A stretch of 64,000 nucleotides of DNA from NCBI RefSeq assembly GCF_002250655.1, contig NZ_NOZR01000016.1:1-64000 (forward strand). The letters run 5' to 3'. The DNA comes from Mycolicibacterium sphagni. GTDB taxonomy: Bacteria; Actinomycetota; Actinomycetes; Mycobacteriales; Mycobacteriaceae. Below are positions 41,503 to 48,662 of this stretch, piece after piece. Under the pieces are notes generated by a model that was given only the letters and a program-made list of their open reading frames with translations, did not search any database and was not told the DNA's origin. The position numbers were made by a program, and so were the translations under genes. Position 1 is the stretch's first letter. The number at the start of each line of letters is the position of its first letter.

Positions 41503-42633
41503 CTAGCCCGCGCCCGCCAACTCCGACAGCTTGTCGGCAATGGCAGCATCCCGCTCCTGGGCGGCAATCTGGTACCGCATCGCCATCGCGGGCGTTGTGT
41601 GCCCAATGCGGCTCATGAGTTCTTTGGTGGTCGCACCGGCCTGGGCTGCCAACGTTGCTCCCACGTGGCGAAGATCGTGGATTCTCATGTCCCCCTTGCC
41701 GACAGCAGCGAACCCGGCCTTAACCGCTTTGGTGAACGCGGTAGTGGAAAGCCGCTGGCCCCGCGTCGTGGTGAACACGAAAGCCTCAGGCCCCTTGCCC
41801 GTGTGGTTCGTCATGTGCTCCCGCAACTGTGTCGCGACGTGCGGCGGCACTGTCACATCACGGACACCGGCGTCAGTCTTCGGCGGTCCAACCACCACTT
41901 TGTTTTCGACCCGCGTCGCGGCCCTGCGGATCTTGAGGGTGACACGCTTGCCGTCGTCGTGAACATCCTTCCGACGTAGCTCCACCAATTCCCCGAACCT
42001 CAAGCCACACCATGCTGCGACGGGCACCGCGACCCTGTAGTGCTGCGGTGCCGACTCGGCCACCTTGTTCAACTCTGCCGGTGTCAACGGCTTCACATCA
42101 CGCGGCTTCGGCGGCTTCCCCGCTGCCTTGATCTGGCAGGGATTCTCTGTCACCAGCTTGTCCTCTACGGCTGTGTTGTAAATCGCCTTGAGAAGCTGGT
42201 AGGCGTGTGTGTTCCTTGTGGGGGTAGGGGTCTTTTTACCTAATTCCACCCACCAAACACGCACGTGGGCAGGTGTGAGAACACGCACTGGCTGAACCCC
42301 TAGCGTTGGCAGAATCCGGCTCTTGAGCAGGTCCCGGTACAACGCGCGCGTCTTCGGCGTCAGGTCGCGCTGAGCTAGCCATCCCTCAGCAAACTCGCCC
42401 AGTGTCACCCCCGCCAAGACCTTGCCTTTGGCGCGATCCGCGGGCGGCGTCCACTCCCCGCGATCCAGCAGCTTCCGTTCGTCCGCTAGCCATGCTTCGG
42501 CGTCCATTTTCGTGCTGAAAGTGCGGGTGGCGGGGTAGACGCAACCGTCATCGGCGGTATAGGAGGCGCGGATATTTCCGCTAGGCAAGGGGCGCAGGGT
42601 GCCCCATGCGCGGCGTTGACTCTTCTTAGCCAT
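41503..42633 (-). CDS. int: Tyrosine-type site-specific integrase of the island
   Basis: This 376-residue phage/ICE-type integrase has an N-terminal arm-binding beta domain (YTADDGCVYPATRTFSTKMDAEAWLADE), a SAM-like core-binding domain (about 65-150) and a catalytic domain. The catalytic Arg is in AWCGLRFGELVEL (about 207), HxxR in MRIHDLRHVGATLA, a His in GHTTPAMAMRY, and the nucleophile is probably Tyr in that same motif (about 352). It is the last gene before attR and reads away from it. ATG 42633 was taken. ATG 42654 would add seven residues but overlaps the arm repeat. With the xis-like gene at the other end, this is the normal arrangement for an element integrated in tRNA-His. Confidence 0.94.
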   Translation of the reverse strand: MAKKSQRRAWGTLRPLPSGNIRASYTADDGCVYPATRTFSTKMDAEAWLADERKLLDRGEWTPPADRAKGKVLAGVTLGEFAEGWLAQRDLTPKTRALYRDLLKSRILPTLGVQPVRVLTPAHVRVWWVELGKKTPTPTRNTHAYQLLKAIYNTAVEDKLVTENPCQIKAAGKPPKPRDVKPLTPAELNKVAESAPQHYRVAVPVAAWCGLRFGELVELRRKDVHDDGKRVTLKIRRAATRVENKVVVGPPKTDAGVRDVTVPPHVATQLREHMTNHTGKGPEAFVFTTTRGQRLSTTAFTKAVKAGFAAVGKGDMRIHDLRHVGATLAAQAGATTKELMSRIGHTTPAMAMRYQIAAQERDAAIADKLSELAGAG

Positions 42634-42653
42634 ACCAGGCAGCTTAGCAAGCA

Positions 42654-42671
42654 TGACGTTAGCGTGACGTT
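42654..42671. repeat. Candidate integrase arm-type sites, right end
   Basis: This is the same 18-mer as at 5153-5170 (TGACGTTAGCGTGACGTT), overlapping or adjoining the integrase start. In the circular form the two copies would flank the tRNA-derived core. Arm-site function is inferred. Confidence 0.6.
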
Positions 42672-42776
42672 AGCATTCCAGAATATGCCAGGTTATCAGG
42701 GGTAATGTCCACCAAAGTCTACGAAGTTAGCTGGCACTAAATGCCACTTCAGCTGCATAGATAGTGATTTTTTACT

Positions 42777-42825
42777 ACCAGGTTGTGATCCTGGCTGTCG
42801 CGGGTTCGAGTCCCGTCAGCCACCC
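42777..42825. repeat. attR: right 49-bp direct repeat (displaced tRNA-His 3' end)
   Basis: These 49 bases equal 5050-5098. The 5' half of the tRNA is absent here (the preceding bases are GATTTTTTACT), so this is not a functional tRNA. It is the original chromosomal 3' end, pushed 37.7 kb away from its 5' half by integration. Confidence 0.95.
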
Positions 42826-42833
42826 CGAGGTAA

Positions 42834-42878
42834 AACACCGCCTCATCCGCGAAGACGCGGGTGAGGCGGTGTTGTTTA
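42834..42878 (+). terminator. Original tRNA-His terminator, now stranded beside attR
   Basis: AACACCGCCTCA pairs with TGAGGCGGTGTT, with further inner pairing CCGCG/CGCGG, and GTTT follows. It lies eight bases after the displaced tRNA end, where the host terminator of tRNA-His would be. Confidence 0.75.
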
Positions 42879-43201
42879 CGGGGCCATGCAACAGCGGCGC
42901 CGGGCTCAGCCGCCGGCATTCAACCCAGGCAGCAAAACTGGTCGTGTCAACAGCATCGAGGACAGGCTTCACCGGCGCAGCGATCTCGTGCGTTTCTGGT
43001 GCACTACGCCAAGGTGGCCGAGACCGATGACGCCGGTTTCAATGCCCTTGAGGCCGCCCTCACGTCGATCGCGACCGACTAGAGCGTAAATGTTGTGTCG
43101 TTCTAACCCTCGTTTGAATGTGCGAGCGTAGCGTCCCGATCAGACCCGCGGTGGTTGTCGGTGCAGAGTCCACCGCCAGGCCCTGGGATCGAGGTGTGCT
43201 G
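42879..43201. other. Host intergenic region with a possible gene remnant
   Basis: No gene is supported. A short plus-strand stretch ending at 43082 (FLVHYAKVAETDDAGFNALEAALTSIATD) looks protein-like but has no start or ribosome-binding site and may be a remnant. The promoter of the beta-propeller protein gene is expected in 43090-43190. Confidence 0.35.
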
Positions 43202-45106
43202 ATGAGCACCAATCGAGGCGCGACTAGTCGAATCACCCACTGTGCCAAGGCAACATCGGCTCACGTCGGTACGGGTCGGCACCGGTGTGCTCGGCGGCGT
43301 GCTCTGCCGGTGAGTGCCTGGCTCGGTATCGGGGCGCTGGGTGTGGGACTGGGTGCGGCAGTAGCCGGTGGGTCGGGGATCGCCCATGCCGATCGTCCGG
43401 CGCCGTCGAGCACCGCCAGCACCCCCGGACCCAAGTTGGCGACTTCTCGAAGCGCGGGTTCGGTAGACGCGCCCAGGGCCGTGATTACCAGCGGCCCAAC
43501 ACATTACAAGACGGTCAACGTGTCTGCCCCGTCCTCGGCCGCGGTAACCGCGACCGACCACGAGACGGCGGTGATCACGACCGAGCATCCCAGCCCCGCA
43601 CCCGTGCTGGGCGGACCGGCGACGGGGGCGGTCCGCTCGACGGTGAGCGCCCCGGTCCGCTCGACGGTGATGACCACGTCGACGGTGTCGCCGGCGGCCG
43701 ATGTGTCGGCGCCACCGTCTCTGCTGACCGAGGTGACCAATGCCCTACTGACGTTGGGGGGTTTGAACACGACCACCCCCAGCCCCGCTGCGGGCAACCT
43801 GGTGCAGTTGGTGTTTTATTCGGCGGCGCGCTGGCTGGAGGACACCTTCAACCCCGCCGGCATCCCGATCGCCGGCACCCCCACCATCGGCGCCGCCGAC
43901 CCGACCACCGGCGCAGTGACCTTCCACCCGGTGTTCACCGACGCCGCCGGGGCACCCCTGACCTACCAGGCCACCAGCAACCAGGGCACCGTCACCGTCA
44001 ACGAGGACGGCGTCTACACCTTCATCCCCAACACCGCCGCGAGACTCAGCGCCACCGGGGCGAGCGAGGCCACCGTCACCATGGTCGCCTACAACGGGGT
44101 GCAGAGCACCATCAAAACCATCCACGTGCCACTCTCGGTGTCCACACCGACCGTCCTGTCCACCATCAAGGTTTTCGGCATCGGAACAGACGATGTGGCG
44201 GTCAGCCCCAACACCGGCGCCGAACTGGTCCTCACCACGACCGCAGGGGTGTCGGTGATCGACACCGCCACCGACTCGGTCACCGCCACTGTCCCCGTCA
44301 GCTCCTACTACGCCCCGGACACGGTCGCGATCACCCCTGACGGCGAAGGGGCCTACGTGACCGTGCCCGGCGGCACGACCCTGCAAGGGGGCCAGGGCAC
44401 GGTGGTGGAGGTGAATTTGTTCAACAACACCGTCTTCGGCTCAACCCAAGTCGGCTACGAACCAATGGGGTTGGCGGTCGGGCCGGCCGGCACCCCGGCG
44501 GCGGAAAAACTCTATGTCGTTAATTCGTGCCCGAGCGGTGCATTGCCCTGCACCGGGGGCAACGACACGGTGTCGGTGATCAACACCGCCACCAACAAAG
44601 TCACCGCCACCATCACCGTCGGCGGGTTCGCGTCCGAGGTAGCGGTGAGCACGAACGGCAAGTTCGCCTACGTCACCAATAGCGGGACAGTGTCGGTGAT
44701 CAACACTGCGACAAACCAAGTCTCCAAGACCATCCAAACCGGTATCACCGGCAACTTAGGAGCAGGGCTGGCCGTCAGCCCCAACGGAAAAGAGCTCTAC
44801 GAGGCCGACCCGTTCAAAAGTTCGTTGGACGTCATCAATGCCACCACCGGCAAAGTGACCGCCAAAATCCCCGTCGGCAACAACCCGCTAGCGGTGGCGG
44901 TGAGCCCCGACGGCAGCGTCGTGTACGTCGCGAACGCGGGGGAGGGTAATACGCTGGGTACCACGGTGTCGGTGATCAGCACCGCCACCAACAAGGTCAT
45001 CGACACCATCACCGTCGGCCGGGAACCGAGCGGGATTGCGGTCAGTCCCGACGGAGCAAAGCTCTACGTCACCACGGGCGACGGGCTCTATGTCATCGGC
45101 GTTTAG
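43202..45106 (+). CDS. Secreted protein with Ig-like part and YVTN beta-propeller
   Basis: This 634-residue protein has a long N-region with RRR, a hydrophobic segment WLGIGALGVGLGAAVAGGSGIAHAD (signal cleavage after AHA, about residue 64), a Thr/Ser/Pro/Val-rich low-complexity stretch (about 70-190), and an Ig/cadherin-like part with GAVTFHPVFTDAAGAPLTYQATSNQGTVTVNEDGVYTFIPN. From about 320 it has five or six YVTN-type beta-propeller repeats (VSVINTATNKVTATITVG...VAVSTNGKFAYVTN; ...LAVSPNGKELYEAD; ...VAVSPDGSVVYVAN). It should be exported and act at the cell surface, binding an unknown partner. ATG 43202 gives the signal peptide. The open frame upstream is not credible. A small hairpin follows the stop. 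Confidence 0.84.
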   Translation: MSTNRGATSRITHCAKATSAHVGTGRHRCARRRALPVSAWLGIGALGVGLGAAVAGGSGIAHADRPAPSSTASTPGPKLATSRSAGSVDAPRAVITSGPTHYKTVNVSAPSSAAVTATDHETAVITTEHPSPAPVLGGPATGAVRSTVSAPVRSTVMTTSTVSPAADVSAPPSLLTEVTNALLTLGGLNTTTPSPAAGNLVQLVFYSAARWLEDTFNPAGIPIAGTPTIGAADPTTGAVTFHPVFTDAAGAPLTYQATSNQGTVTVNEDGVYTFIPNTAARLSATGASEATVTMVAYNGVQSTIKTIHVPLSVSTPTVLSTIKVFGIGTDDVAVSPNTGAELVLTTTAGVSVIDTATDSVTATVPVSSYYAPDTVAITPDGEGAYVTVPGGTTLQGGQGTVVEVNLFNNTVFGSTQVGYEPMGLAVGPAGTPAAEKLYVVNSCPSGALPCTGGNDTVSVINTATNKVTATITVGGFASEVAVSTNGKFAYVTNSGTVSVINTATNQVSKTIQTGITGNLGAGLAVSPNGKELYEADPFKSSLDVINATTGKVTAKIPVGNNPLAVAVSPDGSVVYVANAGEGNTLGTTVSVISTATNKVIDTITVGREPSGIAVSPDGAKLYVTTGDGLYVIGV

Positions 45107-45126
45107 CCGCCCTTCGGCTTTCTTGC
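45106..45126 (+). terminator. Small terminator after the propeller gene
   Basis: AGCCG and CGGCT form a five-base-pair stem with loop CCCTT, followed by TTCTT. It is weak but well placed directly after the stop. Confidence 0.45.
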
Positions 45127-45209
45127 GGTAGTCATCACCAGCCAAACCACGCCAATTTGGCAGCATTTTCCGAGCTTGTTTAAGACCCCCTCGGGGAATT
45201 ACTGGGCCC

Positions 45210-45590
45210 GTGAATAAACACAAGCGCACAAGCTCGTTGTCTCGACTCGGTGTCGGCGTGCTGGCGGCCGGCAGCCTGGCCATGGGCGGTCTCGGACTGG
45301 CCGCGACGGCGCAAGCGGCACCTGCCGCTCCCCTTCCTGCCTACCACTGGTGCCCGGGCGACAACTGGGATAACCATTGGGGCAACAACCCCGGCTGGCA
45401 CGAATGCCATGACTGGGACGGCCCCAACGCCCCGGCTGGCTATGGTCCGCCGCCGCCCTGGGGAGGGCCCCCGCCGTGGGCACCGCCGCCGCCTCCGCCG
45501 CCGTTCTGGGCCCCGTGGGCGCAGGTGTCGTGGAATGCCGACGCCAACGGCTGGGGATTCTGGAACGGCGGTGTCTGGGTTCCGGTGTAA
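45210..45590 (+). CDS. Small secreted Pro/Trp/Gly-rich protein
   Basis: This 126-residue protein has a clear Sec signal peptide (MNKHKRTSSLSRLGVGVLAAGSLAMGGLGLAATAQAA, cleavage after AQA at about residue 36). The mature protein has YHWCPGDNWDNHWGNNPGWHECHDWDG with two Cys, a run of Pro/Gly/Trp (PPPPWGGPPPWAPPPPPPP), and ends NGWGFWNGGVWVPV. This layout is common in mycobacterial small secreted proteins of unknown role. The GTG at 45210 was taken. A strong terminator follows at 45625, so it is probably monocistronic. Confidence 0.82.
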   Translation: MNKHKRTSSLSRLGVGVLAAGSLAMGGLGLAATAQAAPAAPLPAYHWCPGDNWDNHWGNNPGWHECHDWDGPNAPAGYGPPPPWGGPPPWAPPPPPPPFWAPWAQVSWNADANGWGFWNGGVWVPV

Positions 45591-45624
45591 CCGCCGGTCA
45601 GATCCTGTAACCAAGTCCGAACAA

Positions 45625-45657
45625 GTCAGGGAACCATTCGGTTCCCTGACTTTTTTT
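45625..45657 (+). terminator. Strong Rho-independent terminator
   Basis: GTCAGGGAACC (45625-45635) pairs with GGTTCCCTGAC (45640-45650) over 11 base pairs with a four-base loop, followed by seven T residues. It ends the small secreted protein transcript. Confidence 0.93.
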
Positions 45658-45792
45658 GGCCTCGGACGCCGATTTCCGCCGGTAAAGGGCCATTTATTGT
45701 TGCGATCGTTACCGAACTAAGCACGATAATTAAACCGCGCTGAGTTACTGTCCGGTAATAGCTTGCATGGCTTAGCTGGGGAGGGCTGATAC

Positions 45793-47094
45793 ATGGACGC
45801 CGAACGGCTTAGGGACGGACCCGGGGGGTTCGCTGAGGATGGACAACGCCTAGCCGTCTGGGTCGACCGGCTCGACGCCTTCCTGCTGGCGCTCGATGCA
45901 ATCGACGCCGACGACGCGTTCGACTTCTGCGCGGCGGGGTGGGAGATCTGGCAGAGCACTGTTGTCGCAGATCCGCCACCGGAAACCAGCGCTGCCGTGC
46001 TCGTCGCCCTCGGCGGCCTTCAGGCGGTGTCGCACGCACTGACGGCATCGACGCTCGAGTACTACCGCGCCCCCGACGCCCCGGAACGCAGCAGATTGAC
46101 GGCCGTTCACGCGTCGCTCAAGACTTGTCTGGGCAGCCTCAGGCACGAGTCGGCGTGGTGGTTGTCGGAGGGTTTGCCGGCCGCCGAGGAGATAAAGGCA
46201 CGCAGTGCAACTATTGTGGCCAGTCTGCAGGCTACCAATGCGACTGGCGCCGCGCCGATTTCGGACAGCGGAATTGTCTTCGACAAAGTGTGTGCTCTCA
46301 CCGATAACGAGAACAGACGGTACCGGGAGGCCTACGGTCGGCTACGGCGAATGCTGAACCGAGAGTTGTTGCAGCACATCACCGATGAGAGCGACGCCCT
46401 CTCCGACGTCGTAACCGAAATTGTCCTGGATCTGCAAGCCAGCCGGGAATCCACGTTCGATGCGGCCGTCATGGAACAACGCACCAGCAAGATGCGGTCG
46501 GCCCTGATCGCCGTCACCGCCGCGCTCCACGACTACCGCGAACAATCGGTGAATGCCGCGACGAGAACCTTCGGTCACTACAGCGCGCAGGCCAGGGCGG
46601 TGGAAGCGCTGTTCAGCCATCTGAAGGAGTCCTCGTTCGACTATCGCTGGCTGGACGAGCTGCACGAGCCGCTGCAATGCGGTGGCAATCCGGCGGTGCG
46701 GTACCAGTTCACCGCCCGGCGGCACGGCGAGCCCGATGTCGACGTCCACATGAATCGCGACTACATGGCGCGGTTCGCGAAGACCAAGACGACGTGGCTC
46801 CGGGGCGACGAACTGGCGACCATGACCCGCGACCGCAGCGTGCTGGACATGATCAAAGCCATTCAGCCCAAGGTGAATTCGCTGCAGGCACAGGTGGACA
46901 AGATCCTGTACCCGACGGTGGCCGAGGATGTGGCAGCCGTCAAAGAATTGATCGAGCGGTTTGGCGGTCAGAAGGGGTTGGACGCGTTGCATTACGCGCC
47001 GGGCGGCAAGCACAAACCCTGGATGCCGCCGCACCTGTCACCCCGCGTGCTGTCTTTCGTGCGGAGCTTCGATATGGCCGGTTCGTTGCTGTAG
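45793..47094 (+). CDS. Hypothetical protein, two-part, with N-terminal domain shared by the next gene
   Basis: This 433-residue soluble protein has no signal or membrane segment. The N-terminal about 150 residues (RLAVWVDRLDAFLLALDAIDADDAFDFCAAGWEIWQSTVVADPPPETSAAVLVALGGLQAVSHALTAST) form a helical domain that is repeated in the next gene. The rest is long helices, probably coiled coil (NRRYREAYGRLRRMLNRELLQHI, RALIAVTAALHDYREQSV), then a domain with Arg/Lys and YRWLDELHEPLQCGG...VDVHMNRDYMARFAKTKTTWLRGDELATMTRDRSVLDMIKAIQPKV. I do not recognise a family. The gene is preceded by a host-like promoter region, with GGGGAGGG just before the ATG. Confidence 0.75.
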   Translation: MDAERLRDGPGGFAEDGQRLAVWVDRLDAFLLALDAIDADDAFDFCAAGWEIWQSTVVADPPPETSAAVLVALGGLQAVSHALTASTLEYYRAPDAPERSRLTAVHASLKTCLGSLRHESAWWLSEGLPAAEEIKARSATIVASLQATNATGAAPISDSGIVFDKVCALTDNENRRYREAYGRLRRMLNRELLQHITDESDALSDVVTEIVLDLQASRESTFDAAVMEQRTSKMRSALIAVTAALHDYREQSVNAATRTFGHYSAQARAVEALFSHLKESSFDYRWLDELHEPLQCGGNPAVRYQFTARRHGEPDVDVHMNRDYMARFAKTKTTWLRGDELATMTRDRSVLDMIKAIQPKVNSLQAQVDKILYPTVAEDVAAVKELIERFGGQKGLDALHYAPGGKHKPWMPPHLSPRVLSFVRSFDMAGSLL

Positions 47095-47229
47095 TTGACG
47101 TCACTTCCGGTTCAGCAACCATTTTGATTCAAAGCCGGCAGCGACGGGTACATAACCGTATGCCGCGGATTCCCGCAGCAAGAGGGTCTGGCGTCCCGGG
47201 GGGACGCGATTGCGAAGGGACGTGTGGAC

Positions 47230-47667
47230 ATGAGAATTCGGCTACTGGCAGACATCGACGGATCACTTCCCCCGGGCATCTGGGTCGATCGACTCGACGC
47301 CTTCATCTCCGCCCTCGACGCAATCGACGCCGACACCCCGCTGGCCTACTGCGAGCAGGCCTGGGACATTTGGGAGGGCGCGGTGTTCTCCGATCCCCTG
47401 CCGGAGTCCCACCCTGCGATGCTCATCGTCCTCGGGGTGCGGCAGGCACTGGCCAGCGTGATGGCGTCGACCTACCGCGGCTCTGCGGAGGACAAAAGCC
47501 GGGTGACGCTCGCAACTGTGCATTCATCGTTGAGCGAAGAGCTGAGCGGCGTCCGCGCCGAGTGCGAGCGCTGGCAGCATGAGGGGCTCCCGACGGCCGC
47601 CGAGGTCAGGGCGCGCAGCGCCGTCGCGATGACCGGTCTGCACAACGTCAAGCGACGTTCGGCCTAG
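47230..47667 (+). CDS. Short paralogue of the 45793 N-terminal domain
   Basis: This 145-residue protein matches the N-terminus of the preceding gene: IWVDRLDAFISALDAIDADTPLAYCEQAWDIWEGAVFSDPLPESHPAMLIVLGVRQALASVMAST against RLAVWVDRLDAFLLALDAIDADDAFDFCAAGWEIWQSTVVADPPPETSAAVLVALGGLQAVSHALTAST. It lacks the coiled-coil and C-terminal parts, so it is either a free-standing domain or a truncated duplicate. AAGGGA lies 9 bases before the ATG. GTG 47224 is an alternative start. Unknown function. A tandem duplication is likely. Confidence 0.72.
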   Translation: MRIRLLADIDGSLPPGIWVDRLDAFISALDAIDADTPLAYCEQAWDIWEGAVFSDPLPESHPAMLIVLGVRQALASVMASTYRGSAEDKSRVTLATVHSSLSEELSGVRAECERWQHEGLPTAAEVRARSAVAMTGLHNVKRRSA

Positions 47668-47674
47668 CCCCGAC

Positions 47675-48652
47675 TCAACGTCGCGGGATCTTGTCCCCGA
47701 AGAGGCGCAGTGCATTCTCGCCGGCGATCTTGTGCCGGACGTCGTCTTCCACCTGAAGGTCCCTCAGAAACTCAGCACCCGCGATGTTGTCGTCCATCGG
47801 GTAGTCCACCGAGAACATCAAGCGGTCGGGCCCCATCACGTCCAGAGCACACGCGAATGCCGTCGGGTTGAAGTTACCGCTCGTCGTGATGTGGAAATTG
47901 TCGCGAAGGTACTCCGATGGCAGCCGCGCCAACCCGCCGCCGCCCTCACCACCGCCGAGCCCGTAGTAGCGGTCGATGCGGTAAGCCGCGTACGGCAGCA
48001 TCTCACCCAAGTGGCCCAGGATCATCTGCAACCGCGGGAACTTGTCGAACAGACCCGAGTAGATCAAGCGCAGCACGTGCGTGCCGGTCTCCGCCGCGAA
48101 GCCCCAAGAGGCAAGGTGCAGGCCATCTTTCACGTATGGAGCGAACCAGGCCGCCATGACGTCCGGATGCGGCGTGGTCGGATGCAAATAGACCGGAACG
48201 CCCAACCGCTGAGCGCAGTCGAACAGATCGAGATAGGCGGGATCATCGAGGTACCGGCCATGGGTGTGCCCGTTGATCAACGCACCGACAAGGCCGAGCT
48301 CGCGCACTGCCCGCTCGAGCTCGGCGGCGGCGGCATCGGGATCCTGGGTGGCCAGGGTGGCGAAACCGCCGAACCGGTCGGGGGTACCACGCACCGTCTC
48401 GGCGAGGTCATCGTTGGCGCGACGCGCATTGTCGACTGCCCGCGCGGTGTCGTCGTCCTCCTGAACTCCGGGGTCGAATAGCGACAGGATCTGGAAATCG
48501 ATTCCGGCGGCGTCCATCTGCTCCAGTCTCAGCGGACCGCGGTCGTAGAGCCGCTGATGCGCGGTGACATTGTGGGTCTCGAGCCAGGTGCCGACGACGT
48601 TGTCACTGCTGACCGGGTTCCAGGCGTAGTGCTCTTCGAGTGCGATCAACAC
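47675..48652 (-). CDS. Amidohydrolase-family protein (ACMSD/gamma-resorcylate decarboxylase-like)
   Basis: This 325-residue TIM-barrel metal-dependent hydrolase or decarboxylase of the amidohydrolase 2 family starts LIALEEHY, where Glu-x-His is the first metal site and differs from the usual His-x-His. It has a second metal His in VPVYLHPTTPH, GHLGEMLPYAAYRID, and the last Asp in LMFSVDYPMDDN. The EEH variant points to nonoxidative aromatic acid decarboxylases (gamma-resorcylate type). Substrate not assigned. GTG 48652 was chosen because the family starts with the metal motif within ten residues. It follows ldtB by 10 bp on the same strand and could be co-transcribed with it. Confidence 0.87.
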   Translation of the reverse strand: MLIALEEHYAWNPVSSDNVVGTWLETHNVTAHQRLYDRGPLRLEQMDAAGIDFQILSLFDPGVQEDDDTARAVDNARRANDDLAETVRGTPDRFGGFATLATQDPDAAAAELERAVRELGLVGALINGHTHGRYLDDPAYLDLFDCAQRLGVPVYLHPTTPHPDVMAAWFAPYVKDGLHLASWGFAAETGTHVLRLIYSGLFDKFPRLQMILGHLGEMLPYAAYRIDRYYGLGGGEGGGGLARLPSEYLRDNFHITTSGNFNPTAFACALDVMGPDRLMFSVDYPMDDNIAGAEFLRDLQVEDDVRHKIAGENALRLFGDKIPRR

Positions 48653-48662
48653 AGTTGCGACT

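Noticed and set aside
41503..42654. A functional second tRNA-His at the right end
   Set aside because: Only the last 49 bases are present. The acceptor and D-arm 5' parts are missing.
42775..42972. Minus-strand open frame ending GLEPATARITTW
   Set aside because: The same artefact from the displaced tRNA-His 3' end.
42980..43082. Protein-like stretch FLVHYAKVAETDD...SIATD as a gene
   Set aside because: There is no start codon with a ribosome-binding site, and it is short. It is mentioned only as a possible remnant.
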